From Bacteroides sp. (GTDB taxonomy: Bacteria; Bacteroidota; Bacteroidia; Bacteroidales; Bacteroidaceae), in the NCBI GenBank assembly GCA_017471925.1, contig JAFURM010000019.1:45818-109817 (forward strand): a DNA stretch of 64,000 nucleotides. The letters run 5' to 3'. Position 1 is the stretch's first letter. The number at the start of each line of letters is the position of its first letter. Both the position numbers and the translations under genes were made by a program. Under the pieces are notes generated by a model. That model was not told the DNA's origin. It worked only from the letters and a program-made list of their open reading frames with translations, and made no database searches. Below, in pieces: positions 1 through 8,020 of the stretch.

Positions 1-1
1 G

Positions 2-685
2 AAGGGAGAGATGGCCGAGTTTCACGTGAGCGACACCGGTGTGGGAGTGCCCCGCGAAAAGCTGCCCACCATCTTCGACCGCTTCGTCAAGGCCAACGAC
101 TTCGTGCAAGGCACCGGACTGGGCCTCTCCATCAGCAAGACCATCATCGAGCGCATGGGAGGAAGCATCTCAGTAACCTCCGAAGAGGGCAAGGGAACCT
201 GCTTCACCTTCACCCTGCCCCTGCTGCCGGACAAGCCGGACGAAACCTCCTCCGAGACAACAGCCACCACAACCGGAAACGGAACGGCCGGAGAGGAGGA
301 AGAGCGCTCTTCGGCCACTATCCTCGTGGCCGAAGATACCGACAGCAACTACATCCTCATCAGTGCCATACTGGGACGCAACTATCATCTGGAGCGTGCA
401 CATGACGGCATCGAGGCTGTCAGACGCTATGAGGAACTGCACCCCGACCTCATCCTGATGGACATGAAGATGCCCAACCTGAACGGACTGGATGCCACGA
501 GAATCATCCGCGAACTGTCGCCCACGATTCCCATCATCGCCCTGACGGCTCACGCCTACGAGCACGACAAGCAGGTGGCACAGGAAGCCGGATGCACCGA
601 TTTCCTCACCAAGCCCTTCACGCAAGAGGTACTGAAGGTGCTCATCAGCAGATACCTGAGAGACAGAAGTCACTCTTCATCGTAG
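2..685 (+). CDS. Hybrid sensor histidine kinase, C-terminal part (cut by window edge)
   Basis: Two-component signalling protein: an ATPase module phosphorylates a histidine and passes the phosphate to the attached receiver. The frame is open from base 2, so the start lies outside the window; numbering here is from the Met at base 11. Visible are the end of the HATPase domain (G1 box DTGVG at 8-12, F box IFDRF at 21-25, G2 box GTGLGLS at 34-40), an acidic linker at about 75-100, and a complete receiver domain (acidic pair E108-D109, phospho-acceptor D151 in LILMDMKMP, conserved K201 in TKPF). No DNA-binding domain follows, so output must go through another protein or through a phosphorelay. 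Sensor and dimerisation domains are not visible. Confidence 0.9.
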   Translation, partial: KGEMAEFHVSDTGVGVPREKLPTIFDRFVKANDFVQGTGLGLSISKTIIERMGGSISVTSEEGKGTCFTFTLPLLPDKPDETSSETTATTTGNGTAGEEEERSSATILVAEDTDSNYILISAILGRNYHLERAHDGIEAVRRYEELHPDLILMDMKMPNLNGLDATRIIRELSPTIPIIALTAHAYEHDKQVAQEAGCTDFLTKPFTQEVLKVLISRYLRDRSHSSS

Positions 686-859
686 TCCCTCCATACGGTT
701 TGTTCACGAACAATTTCCCAATAACTCTCCATGAAGAGATTGCGCATAAGGAGGCGCAGCCAACTGTTTACCATATCCTATTATTTTTATGCATTGATTA
801 TTTGTCTGCAAGTATAGGAAGGAAAGCGCGAGCCGAGGGGACAGAAAGTAACATTTTCA

Positions 860-898
860 GGGGGAAAAACTGTCAAATGACAGTCTCCTCCCCTTTTC
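860..898 (+). terminator. Probable terminator of the hybrid kinase gene
   Basis: A perfect inverted repeat ACTGTCA-AA-TGACAGT at 869-884 is enclosed by a GGGG/CCCC clamp and followed by CTTTTC. It lies about 175 bases after the kinase stop. The position fits, but the T run is short. Confidence 0.5.
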
Positions 899-975
899 TG
901 AGAGTTTTCAGGTCATAAATCCACGGATATGGCATCTTTTTTCTGCAATAATTCACGGATGCTGTGATTTTTTCA

Positions 976-983
976 TAGCTTTG
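976..983 (+). promoter_or_regulatory. Bacteroides-type -7 box upstream of the M16 peptidase
   Basis: TAGCTTTG matches TAnnTTTG and lies 45 bases before the ATG. No clear -33 TTTG was seen. Confidence 0.6.
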
Positions 984-1028
984 CTGACTCATAGAGCAAA
1001 ACTATAATCACTAATAACCAATTATCGT

Positions 1029-3932
1029 ATGAAATCAATCGCATTGAAAGCAACTCTCCTTCTGGCTCTGCTGGCCGTCGGTCTCTCCTCCTTCGGACAA
1101 GGGCTGAAGGCATTCAAGCTGAAGAACGGACTTTCCGTATATATATGGGAAGACGAATCCAAATCGGATGTGTATGGCCTGGTAGGCATACGCACCGGCT
1201 CGGTCAACGACCCGGCAGAGTACACGGGTTTGGCCCACTACCTGGAGCACGTGATGTTCAAGGGTACCACCAAAATCGGTGCACTGAACTGGAAGGAAGA
1301 GGCTCCGCTGTATCAGGAAATCATTGCCAAGTATGACCAGATGGCCGAAGAGACCGACCCTGTAAAGAAAGAGGCCATCAACAAGGAAATCAACGAGCTG
1401 AGCATCAAGGCCGGCAAGCTGAGCCTCCCCACCGAATTTTCCAACCTCATGGAGAGCATGGGTGCCAAAGGGGTGAATGCCGGCACCAGCTATGACTTCA
1501 CCTACTACCACAATTCCTTCCCTGCCTATCAGGTGAACAAGTGGTTGGAAATCTCCTCCCAACGTTTCCTGAACCCTGTCTTCCGCTCTTTCCAATCGGA
1601 GTTGGAGACCGTGTACGAGGAGTACAACCGTTCTCAGGACAATCCCTCACGAGTAAGTTCAGAGTTCATCATGGGCAAAGCCTTCGAAGGGCATCCCTAC
1701 TCACGCTCTGTCATCGGCCTGCCCGAACACCTGAAGAATCCCCGTCTGAGCAAGCTGATAGAGTTCTATGAACAATGGTACGTACCCGAAAACATGGTGC
1801 TCGTACTGGTGGGCAACATCAAGGCCGAGCAGATTGGCGGACGCATCAATGCCGCTTTCGGTCGTCTGCCCAAGCGCAACATGCCCGAACGCAAAAGCTA
1901 TCCCAATCTGGAAATCAAGGGACGCACCCTCCACAGCACCAAGGCCGGTTCCTATCCGCAAGTTGCCCTGGTCTTTCCCGGTGTAAATGCCGGACATCCC
2001 GATGAGACCGCCCTGGACATCACCATGAGACTGCTGAACAACAGTAGCCAGACGGGTACACTGGACAAGCTGACCCTGGACGGAGAACTGACCCAGGCCG
2101 GTGCCGCAGCCTATACCATGCGCGAACAGGGTCGTCTGATGGTCTCTGCCATTCCGCTGTATGACGAGAACCAACGACGTTTCGAATCCAACAAGAGCAC
2201 CGAGAAGAAGGCACTGAAAGCCATCCAGCAAATTGCCGACGGAGAGTTCGAAGAATGGAAAATCGAAGCTATCAAGGCTGAAATGTGCCGCAACTTCGAC
2301 CTGCAGATGGAGTCCAACGAAGCCAAGGCCCTGATGCTGATGCAGGCCTTCTGCTATGAAATGGACCTGGGCGAGGTATTGAACCACAAGGAGAAAATCA
2401 TGGCAGTCACTACCGAAGACATCAAGCGTGTAGCCAAGACCTATCTGTCGGACAACTACCTGGCCATCTACATCGAAAAGGGCAAGCCCGAGAAGAAGAA
2501 CAAGATTCAGAAGCCCTCCTTCAAGCCTATAGAACCGCCCGTAGGCAAGCAGTCCCTCTATGGCATGCAGTTCAAGACCATGCCCTTCGGACAGGTTACC
2601 GAATCCTTTGCGGATTACGGTGAGGTGCAGATGCGCCCACTGAACGAGCGTTCTAAAATGTACTACACTCCGAACAAGGAGAACAACATCTTCCAGCTCA
2701 CCATCCAGTATGGTGCCGGCACACGCGACTTCCCCAAGCTTGCCTTTGCCGCCAGCCTGATGAACAACGCCGGTGTCATGGGAGCCTATGAGCCTCAGCA
2801 GTTAAAGGAAGAACTCAGCAAGCTGAACGCAACCTGCCGGGTCATGGCCGATGAGGACCACCTCTACATCAACATGATGGGCTATGAAGAGACTCTGCCG
2901 CAAGCCTGCCAACTCCTCTCCCGCCAAATCCTGATGCCCAAACTGGATGACAAGCAGTTGCAGCGTCTGAAGGGAGCCGAGTTCAGCAACAGGCAGGAAC
3001 GTAAGGAGAACGTAAGCAGCCTGAGCGAGGCCCTGCGCCAATACATGCTCTATGGCGAACAGTCAGACTACATCAACGAACTGACCGACAAGGAAATCTA
3101 TGAACTGGCCATCTCCGAGCTGACGGGTGACATTAACCGTGCCTCCAACTATGAAGCCAAAATCTTCTACACCGGCACGCTGCCCTTCGAACAGACCTAT
3201 GACATCCTGAGCCAGAACCTCCCCTTGGTGGCCAATGAACGCCCCAGCCTCTCACCACGCGTGAAGGAAATGAATGCCGTGACCGAGAACACCATCTACT
3301 TCCTGCCCAACAACGATGCCGAGCAGGCACAGATTCACTTCTACCTGCCCATGCAGGCGGCCGACAAGAAGGATGACGTGCTGCGTTCAGCCTTCAACCA
3401 ATACTTCGGCCTGGACTTCACAGGCATCGTGCTCAATGAAATCCGCGAAAAACGTTCCATGGCCTACACGGCCTATGCCTATGCCGGCACACAGAATATG
3501 GCCGGTAAGAGCAGCTACCTGCAAGGCTACATCGGGACGCAAAACGATAAGGCCAACGAAGCATTGGAAATCTTCATCGGCCTCATCAATGAAATGCCAC
3601 AAAATCCGGAGCGTATAGAGAATATCAAGAGCTACCTGCGCCAATCCATGTTGACCACACATCCCGACTTCCGAGACAAGGCACAGCATCTGGTACACCT
3701 GCAGCAAATGGGCTATACGGACGACCCTGCCAAGGAGAACCTGGCCAAGGTGGACGCCCTGACCTTCGACGACATCGTGAAGTTCTACGAAGAGCACATC
3801 AAGGGTAAGCCCTATGCCATAGCCATCCTGGGCAATCCCAAACTGATAGACCTGAAGAAACTGGAGAAATTCGGCAAAGTCATTCGCCTGAACGAGCGCA
3901 AGCTGTTCAACACGGAGGACACGCTGTTCTAA
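1029..3932 (+). CDS. M16 family zinc metallopeptidase (insulinase/PqqL-like), exported
   Basis: Two-lobed M16 peptidase that degrades peptides in a closed chamber. A signal peptide (about residues 1-23, hydrophobic core LLLALLAVGL, ending near SFGQ) sends it to the periplasm or envelope. The inverted zinc motif HYLEH is at residues 70-74 in the context TGLAHYLEHVMFKGT, and the distal zinc glutamate lies in the ETVYEEYNR region near 195. An insertion of about 50 residues separates the zinc motif from the SMGAKGVNAGTSYDFTYY block. At 967 residues it has the size of a fused active plus inactive half, and the second half (from about 520) lacks HxxEH, as usual. It is monocistronic and convergent with ogt, overlapping it by 26 bases. 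The natural substrate cannot be told from sequence. Confidence 0.93.
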   Translation: MKSIALKATLLLALLAVGLSSFGQGLKAFKLKNGLSVYIWEDESKSDVYGLVGIRTGSVNDPAEYTGLAHYLEHVMFKGTTKIGALNWKEEAPLYQEIIAKYDQMAEETDPVKKEAINKEINELSIKAGKLSLPTEFSNLMESMGAKGVNAGTSYDFTYYHNSFPAYQVNKWLEISSQRFLNPVFRSFQSELETVYEEYNRSQDNPSRVSSEFIMGKAFEGHPYSRSVIGLPEHLKNPRLSKLIEFYEQWYVPENMVLVLVGNIKAEQIGGRINAAFGRLPKRNMPERKSYPNLEIKGRTLHSTKAGSYPQVALVFPGVNAGHPDETALDITMRLLNNSSQTGTLDKLTLDGELTQAGAAAYTMREQGRLMVSAIPLYDENQRRFESNKSTEKKALKAIQQIADGEFEEWKIEAIKAEMCRNFDLQMESNEAKALMLMQAFCYEMDLGEVLNHKEKIMAVTTEDIKRVAKTYLSDNYLAIYIEKGKPEKKNKIQKPSFKPIEPPVGKQSLYGMQFKTMPFGQVTESFADYGEVQMRPLNERSKMYYTPNKENNIFQLTIQYGAGTRDFPKLAFAASLMNNAGVMGAYEPQQLKEELSKLNATCRVMADEDHLYINMMGYEETLPQACQLLSRQILMPKLDDKQLQRLKGAEFSNRQERKENVSSLSEALRQYMLYGEQSDYINELTDKEIYELAISELTGDINRASNYEAKIFYTGTLPFEQTYDILSQNLPLVANERPSLSPRVKEMNAVTENTIYFLPNNDAEQAQIHFYLPMQAADKKDDVLRSAFNQYFGLDFTGIVLNEIREKRSMAYTAYAYAGTQNMAGKSSYLQGYIGTQNDKANEALEIFIGLINEMPQNPERIENIKSYLRQSMLTTHPDFRDKAQHLVHLQQMGYTDDPAKENLAKVDALTFDDIVKFYEEHIKGKPYAIAILGNPKLIDLKKLEKFGKVIRLNERKLFNTEDTLF

Positions 3933-4440
3933 GCACTCCCTCCAGTTGCAACAAAGCAACCTTTTTCGCTATGCCCCCGGCATAGCCCGTCATATTTCCC
4001 CTGCTACCCACAACGCGGTGGCAGGGGATTATTATACTAATCGGATTGCGCCCCACTGCTCCGCCGACTGCCTGTGCCGACATACGCTCCACTCCCATCA
4101 TCCGAGCCACTTCACGAGCCACTTCACCATAACTCATCGTCATTCCATAGGGAATGCCCAGCAACACACTCCACACCTTCAGTTGAAACGGTGTGCCCTG
4201 CAGATGTACCCGAGGCATGAAACGAGGCACTTCACCCGCAAAGTAGCAGTCCAACCATTCTGCAGCCAGCCGATGTACGTCCCGCTCTTCCTCCCTCACC
4301 TCATGAGCCAACGTGGTGGCAAAGTGCAATTGTCCTGGCAGCCACAAGCCGGTCAAAGCATCACCGGCATCAGCCGCCATCACAATCTCCCCCAAAGGAG
4401 AGGCATAACGGGAGAGATAATGTATTCCTGTTTCTATCAT
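3907..4440 (-). CDS. ogt: Methylated-DNA--protein-cysteine S-methyltransferase
   Basis: Suicide repair protein that moves the alkyl group of O6-alkylguanine in DNA to its own cysteine. The active-site motif IIIPCHRVVGS is present with nucleophile C140, preceded by RNP at 131-133 and the helix-turn-helix region IPYGMTMSYGEVAREV. Start chosen at the ATG at 4440 (MIETGIHYL), giving 177 residues, the usual size of single-domain Ogt. The frame stays open further upstream, but that part would run into ddh and has no family resemblance. No Ada regulatory domain. It lies 16 bases downstream of ddh on the same strand, so the two are probably cotranscribed. The C-terminus ends in ACPPC, carrying two extra cysteines. 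Confidence 0.92.
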   Translation of the reverse strand: MIETGIHYLSRYASPLGEIVMAADAGDALTGLWLPGQLHFATTLAHEVREEERDVHRLAAEWLDCYFAGEVPRFMPRVHLQGTPFQLKVWSVLLGIPYGMTMSYGEVAREVARMMGVERMSAQAVGGAVGRNPISIIIPCHRVVGSRGNMTGYAGGIAKKVALLQLEGVLRTACPPC

Positions 4441-4456
4441 TATATGCTCGAAGCGA

Positions 4457-5356
4457 TTACACCAGATGGGCAATCCACTCGTCACGTTCACCGGGCAAAA
4501 GGTCAATGACGGGAATCTCCACCAGGGTATAGCAACCGGGCTGCTGGCGCATGGCAGCACGGGCGGTGCATACTAGAACCTGTCCGGTAAGAGCCGGATT
4601 ATTGATACGCATATTGAACTCGAAGAGCTGATTCTGTGTCTTTCCGCTGACTCCCTTGCGTGTCAGGTTCACGCCATGCCCCATGTCAAGCAAGGCATCC
4701 ACACTGGACACCTGCTTCACGTGAGTCTCATCGTTCACAAAATAGGGGTCAGCCTTGATGGCAGCGGCCACCTGATTGAAGTCATATCCCTCCTTCACCT
4801 CAATGTAGACCATGCGACGATGGATGCCTGTACCGGTAGGAATGGTCATGGAGAGAGCAGCCTTCACGCCTTCCACAGCCTTCACGGCCACCGTATGTCC
4901 CATGCTCATACCGGGACCGAAATTGGTATAGGTGATACCCTTCGGAGCAATGGCCTCCAACATGGTGCGTACAATGGAGTCACTGCCCGGATCCCATCCA
5001 GCCGAGATAATCGAAACAGCCCCATGTGCCTTGGCCTCAGCGTTCAGAGAGGCACGCAACTGGGGAATCTGCGTATGGATGTCAAAACTGTCCACCGTGT
5101 TGATTCCCAAGGCCAGATACTCCTTGGCATACTGTTCTACACTGCGGGTAGGCGTGCAGAGGATGGCTACCTCCACCCCATCCAGTTCCTTGATGTCCTT
5201 TACCACCGGATAGTCGGCCAGTTCAGCGGGACGGTTTTCAGCTCCGGCACGACGTACCACACCGGCTATTTCAAAATCAGGTGCAGCCTGCAAAGCCTGC
5301 AACACATAATGACCTATATTGCCATAACCAACGATGGCAGCTCTTACTTTTTTCAT
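4457..5356 (-). CDS. ddh: meso-Diaminopimelate D-dehydrogenase
   Basis: NADPH-dependent enzyme that makes meso-diaminopimelate from L-2-amino-6-oxopimelate in one step, a shortcut in lysine and peptidoglycan synthesis. The Rossmann motif is GYGNIG at residues 10-15, followed by VVRR, which suits NADP(H). Family blocks seen: VDSFDIH, SAGWDPGSDS, GPGMSMGHTVAVK and the C-terminal MRINNPALTGQVL. Length of 299 residues matches the family closely. Upstream is a -7 box at 5399-5406; downstream, ogt follows after 16 bases. The presence of ddh is typical of many Bacteroides. Confidence 0.95.
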   Translation of the reverse strand: MKKVRAAIVGYGNIGHYVLQALQAAPDFEIAGVVRRAGAENRPAELADYPVVKDIKELDGVEVAILCTPTRSVEQYAKEYLALGINTVDSFDIHTQIPQLRASLNAEAKAHGAVSIISAGWDPGSDSIVRTMLEAIAPKGITYTNFGPGMSMGHTVAVKAVEGVKAALSMTIPTGTGIHRRMVYIEVKEGYDFNQVAAAIKADPYFVNDETHVKQVSSVDALLDMGHGVNLTRKGVSGKTQNQLFEFNMRINNPALTGQVLVCTARAAMRQQPGCYTLVEIPVIDLLPGERDEWIAHLV

Positions 5357-5398
5357 CTTTTATCGTTTTTTGGTTATCATATTTCTATTAAATCGGCG

Positions 5399-5406
5399 CA
5401 AAAGTA
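5399..5406 (-). promoter_or_regulatory. -7 box for ddh
   Basis: On the minus strand the sequence reads TACTTTTG (TAnnTTTG), 42 bases before the ddh ATG. No convincing -33 box. Confidence 0.6.
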
Positions 5407-5497
5407 AGCATTTTAATCCATACATTCAACACTATCATGCCAATAAGTTGCTCCTATTTTATTCTTTAACGTTTTTATTTGCTTTTCCGAAGCTGTT

Positions 5498-5532
5498 TTT
5501 GACCGTTTTTCCTAATATTATTTCTACCTTCG
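5498..5532 (+). promoter_or_regulatory. Promoter of ruvA
   Basis: TTTG at 5498-5501 and TACCTTCG at 5525-5532 (one mismatch to TAnnTTTG) with a 23-base spacer, slightly long. It lies about 40 bases before the ruvA ATG. Confidence 0.45.
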
Positions 5533-5573
5533 CAGGGCAAAACAGACCTTACACCATGTAACAAGACCCGATT

Positions 5574-6176
5574 ATGATAGATTACGTCAAAGGAGAACTG
5601 GCCGAACTGACTCCGGCTATAGCCGTGATAGAGTGTCACGGAGTGGGCTATGCCACCAACATTTCACTCAACACTTACAGTGCCATCCAAGGCAAGAAGG
5701 AGTGCAAACTCTTCGTCTATGAAGCCATACGCGAGGATGCCTATGTGCTCTACGGCTTTGCCACCAAAGAGGAGCGTGAACTGTTCCTGCTGCTCATCAG
5801 CGTAAGCGGCATCGGTGGCAACACGGCACGGATGATACTCTCAGCCCTGTCACCTGCCGAACTGGTGAATGTCATAGGCAGCGAGAATGCACATCTGCTG
5901 AAGTCCGTGAAAGGCATCGGCCTGAAGACCGCCCAACGTATCATCGTGGACCTGAAAGACAAAATCAAGAGCGGTGGCATCAGTTCGGGCAATACCATGT
6001 GCGGCCCTACCTCATTGTCTGTCGCCAATGCCCAGGTACAGGAAGAAGCCATTGCAGCCCTCACCATGCTGGGATTTGCCCTGACTCCCTCACAAAAAGT
6101 GGTATCAGCCATCCTTCAGGAAGACCCTGAAGCCCATGTGGAACAAGTCATCAAACTGGCATTAAAGCGACTATAA
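5574..6176 (+). CDS. ruvA: Holliday junction branch migration protein RuvA
   Basis: Tetrameric protein that holds the four arms of a Holliday junction and loads the RuvB helicase motors during recombinational repair. The N-terminal OB-fold starts MIDYVKGEL. Two helix-hairpin-helix motifs follow ([10 protein letters not shown] at about 76-85 and [13 protein letters not shown] at 111-123), and the C-terminal RuvB-binding three-helix domain contains [12 protein letters not shown] at about 153-164. Length of 200 residues is standard. ruvB and ruvC are not adjacent, as is common in Bacteroidetes. Confidence 0.97.
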   Translation: MIDYVKGELAELTPAIAVIECHGVGYATNISLNTYSAIQGKKECKLFVYEAIREDAYVLYGFATKEERELFLLLISVSGIGGNTARMILSALSPAELVNVIGSENAHLLKSVKGIGLKTAQRIIVDLKDKIKSGGISSGNTMCGPTSLSVANAQVQEEAIAALTMLGFALTPSQKVVSAILQEDPEAHVEQVIKLALKRL

Positions 6177-6217
6177 GGCAATAATCCATCAAGTTTTATC
6201 CGCCTGTTTCCAATATG

Positions 6218-6233
6218 CCACAGTCAGCTGTGG
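6218..6233. repeat. Small perfect hairpin downstream of ruvA
   Basis: CCACAG-TCAG-CTGTGG with a GTTT/AAAC outer clamp. No T run follows. It is the first of four inverted repeats between ruvA and the recombinase. Confidence 0.5.
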
Positions 6234-6263
6234 AAACAACATTATCAGCCAAACATCTTCCAG

Positions 6264-6292
6264 AGAGTCTCCATAAAGAGACTTTCTCAGTT
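6264..6292 (+). terminator. Possible terminator of ruvA
   Basis: AGTCTC-CATAAA-GAGACT (6266-6283), extendable by wobble pairs, followed by TTTCTCAGTTTTCC. Weak but well placed. Confidence 0.35.
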
Positions 6293-6303
6293 TTCCGTGA
6301 GCG

Positions 6304-6390
6304 TGTGTCAAATATGAACGATGACACATCCTCTTCTTCCTGAAATTTCAACGACACCGACTGATTATAAAATGACTTTTGAGAAAAGTC
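6304..6390. promoter_or_regulatory. Two inverted repeats upstream of the recombinase start
   Basis: TGTGTCA (6304-6310) pairs perfectly with TGACACA (6322-6328) across 11 bases. GACTTTT (6374-6380) pairs perfectly with AAAAGTC (6384-6390) across GAG. The second repeat contains GACTTTTG (6374-6381), one base from a -7 box, 40 bases before the recombinase ATG. They may be operator or recombinase-binding sites. Confidence 0.4.
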
Positions 6391-6420
6391 AAAAGATAGA
6401 AAACATTAATTCTATATATC

Positions 6421-7629
6421 ATGGTGTCAATAAAGTTAAAGTTCAGGCCCTCCACCGTAAAGAGTAAAGAGGGCTACCTGTATTATCAGGTGATTTACCA
6501 ACGTACCGTCCGACAACTGGCGACCCGTTATAGGGTCATGTCCGAAGAATGGGATGCAAGCACACACAGCCTGTGTTCCGAAGTCGCTTCTCCCCATCGT
6601 GCAGAGTACTTGTCCGACATCCGGCTAAACATCCGGTGGGACATGGAACGTTTCCAACGCATTGTCCACAAAGCGGAAGAGTCTGGTCATCCGTTTACTG
6701 CTGATGACATTCTCACCACCTTCCAGCAGCAGATGGAAAAGATGACCATTTTCAACTACATGGAGCTACAAATCATCAAGTTGATGCGCCACAAGCAATA
6801 CCGCACCGCAGAGACTTACCGCAGTACCCTCAACAGCCTCCGCCGGTTCCGCAACGAAGAAGACCTCACTTTTGAAGCACTGAATACTGAATTTTTGGAG
6901 GATTATGCCTACTACCTGAAAGACAATCGGCTTTCCCCAAATACCCGTTCATTCTACATGAAGCGGTTGCGGGCCGTCTACAGCAAGGCCGTGGAAGAGG
7001 GATGGACAGACGAGCGACATCCCTTCCGAAAAGTGTTCACCTCCACAGAGAAAACCATCAAGAGAGCCATCCCCCTACGCGCTATCCGCCGGCTGAAGGA
7101 TTTGGACTTGTCCCAATCCCCCACCCGATGCTTTGCCCGCGACATGTTCCTCTTCAGTTTCTACACCCGCGGCATGTCTTTCGTGGATATCGCCTATCTG
7201 CAAAAAGAGAATTTGAAGAACGGCGTACTCTCTTACCGCAGAAAGAAGACGGGACAACTCCTGACCATGCATTGGGAGAATTGCATGGACGAGATTGCCG
7301 GGCGTTATGCCGCTCCTCCCACCTCCCCCTATCTGTTGTCCATTATCAAGGAACTGGGGGGAGACAACCGCAAACAATACATTAACGCCCTGACTTTGAT
7401 AAACCGTAAGCTGAAAGAGATTGGCCAAAGCATCGGACTCACCCGCCCACTTACCCTGTATGTTGCCCGACACTCATGGGCCAGCATTGCCCACAACGAA
7501 GGCATCCCCCTGTCAGTCATCAGCGAAGGTATGGGACACGAATCCGAGAAGACCACCCGTATCTACCTGGCCTCCCTGGAAGCAGAAGTCATTGACAAGG
7601 CAAACCGGAAGATTCTGAGGAAACTGTAA
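6421..7629 (+). CDS. Tyrosine-type site-specific recombinase (Bacteroides integrase/invertase family)
   Basis: Cuts and rejoins DNA through a 3'-phosphotyrosine intermediate. An arm-binding N-terminal domain (about 1-100) is followed by a SAM-like core-binding domain (about 110-195) and the catalytic domain (about 215-402). Catalytic residues: R250 in FYTRGMSFVDIAYL, basic RRKKTGQ at 273-279, R350 in LYVARHSW (the usual first His is Tyr347, common in this family), H373 in GMGHES and nucleophile Y382 in IYLASL. At 402 residues it is full length. The FYTRGMSF signature is typical of Bacteroides chromosomal recombinases that either invert promoters or integrate elements. No partner mobile genes are present; the flanks hold several inverted repeats. 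Confidence 0.92.
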   Translation: MVSIKLKFRPSTVKSKEGYLYYQVIYQRTVRQLATRYRVMSEEWDASTHSLCSEVASPHRAEYLSDIRLNIRWDMERFQRIVHKAEESGHPFTADDILTTFQQQMEKMTIFNYMELQIIKLMRHKQYRTAETYRSTLNSLRRFRNEEDLTFEALNTEFLEDYAYYLKDNRLSPNTRSFYMKRLRAVYSKAVEEGWTDERHPFRKVFTSTEKTIKRAIPLRAIRRLKDLDLSQSPTRCFARDMFLFSFYTRGMSFVDIAYLQKENLKNGVLSYRRKKTGQLLTMHWENCMDEIAGRYAAPPTSPYLLSIIKELGGDNRKQYINALTLINRKLKEIGQSIGLTRPLTLYVARHSWASIAHNEGIPLSVISEGMGHESEKTTRIYLASLEAEVIDKANRKILRKL

Positions 7630-7686
7630 TTGCCCCAAACTTCCGCAAATAACCTGAGGGCTGAGAGGTTACGATACTGCATTACC

Positions 7687-7938
7687 TCACTCCAACTGCA
7701 CCCTCATTTTCTTTCCCGTCATCTGTGTCAGCCAGGCCATACCGTTCCTTTCAATGACCACGTCGGGATATTTCGCGTCGACCAACAGACGGCCGTCTAT
7801 AGTGATGATACCCCATTGGCTGTAGTTTTTCTCCACGGCACAATACTTTCCTATAGGCGGCCGGATGTTCCGGTAGATGGGCGGAACGGTAATCCGGTTG
7901 CCCACCTTCAGGCATCTTAGGATACTTGACAGTTTATC
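7687..7938 (-). pseudogene. Remnant of a WG-repeat protein (C-terminal end)
   Basis: The open frame encodes a GNRITVPPIYRNIRPP segment, then SQWGIITIDGRLLVDAKYPD and a C-terminus MRVQLE. PP-x-Y, WG-x-I-x-x-x-G-x-L and YPDVV spaced like this are the hallmark of WG repeats. No ATG starts the frame (only a GTG at 7905), and the conserved part begins abruptly after a stop codon at 7939-7941, so it reads as the tail of a larger lost gene. The left arm of a 15-bp inverted repeat lies inside it. It could still be a short live gene. Confidence 0.45.
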
Positions 7939-7989
7939 TTAAGATAAATCGCAAAACATCCTAAGAGAAATGGCCAAGTATCCTAAGAT
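7914..7989. repeat. 15-bp perfect inverted repeat enclosing a 16-bp palindrome
   Basis: ATCTTAGGATACTTG (7914-7928) is the exact inverse of 7975-7989. Between them sits the palindrome TTTATCTTAAGATAAA (7933-7948) and a third CATCCTAAGAG half-site (7957-7967). The array of CCTAAGA/TCTTAGG motifs lies 285 bases after the recombinase stop and may be a recombinase binding or attachment site. Confidence 0.6.
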
Positions 7990-7997
7990 ACTTTTTT
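7976..7997 (+). terminator. Intrinsic terminator downstream of the recombinase
   Basis: AAGTATC-CTAA-GATACTT followed by TTTT; the stem reuses the right arm of the 15-bp inverted repeat. It could stop rightward transcription before the convergent fimbrillin gene. Confidence 0.55.
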
Positions 7998-8003
7998 CGG
8001 CTA

Positions 8004-8011
8004 TAATTTTG
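8004..8011 (+). promoter_or_regulatory. Orphan -7 box pointing into the 3' end of the fimbrillin gene
   Basis: TAATTTTG matches TAnnTTTG exactly on the plus strand, but no rightward gene follows. If active it would make an antisense transcript of the leftward gene at 8021-9898. It may be chance in AT-rich DNA. Confidence 0.3.
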
Positions 8012-8020
8012 CAGCGAAAG

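Larger units (their letters stand above)
686..1028. other. Intergenic region between kinase and M16 peptidase
   Basis: No gene is supported here. The stretch holds a terminator-like hairpin near 860-898 and a -7 box at 976-983, described separately. Confidence 0.6.

Noticed and set aside
3997-4028. CCCCTGC...GCAGGGG hairpin as a terminator between the M16 peptidase and ogt
   Set aside because: It lies inside the ogt coding sequence over the conserved PCHRV region, has no T run, and is explained by codons.
7929-7974. Invertible promoter between the 15-bp inverted repeats
   Set aside because: No full TAnnTTTG box lies between the arms (the best is ATGTTTTG on the minus strand) and the interval is only 46 bases; kept as a possible recombinase site only.
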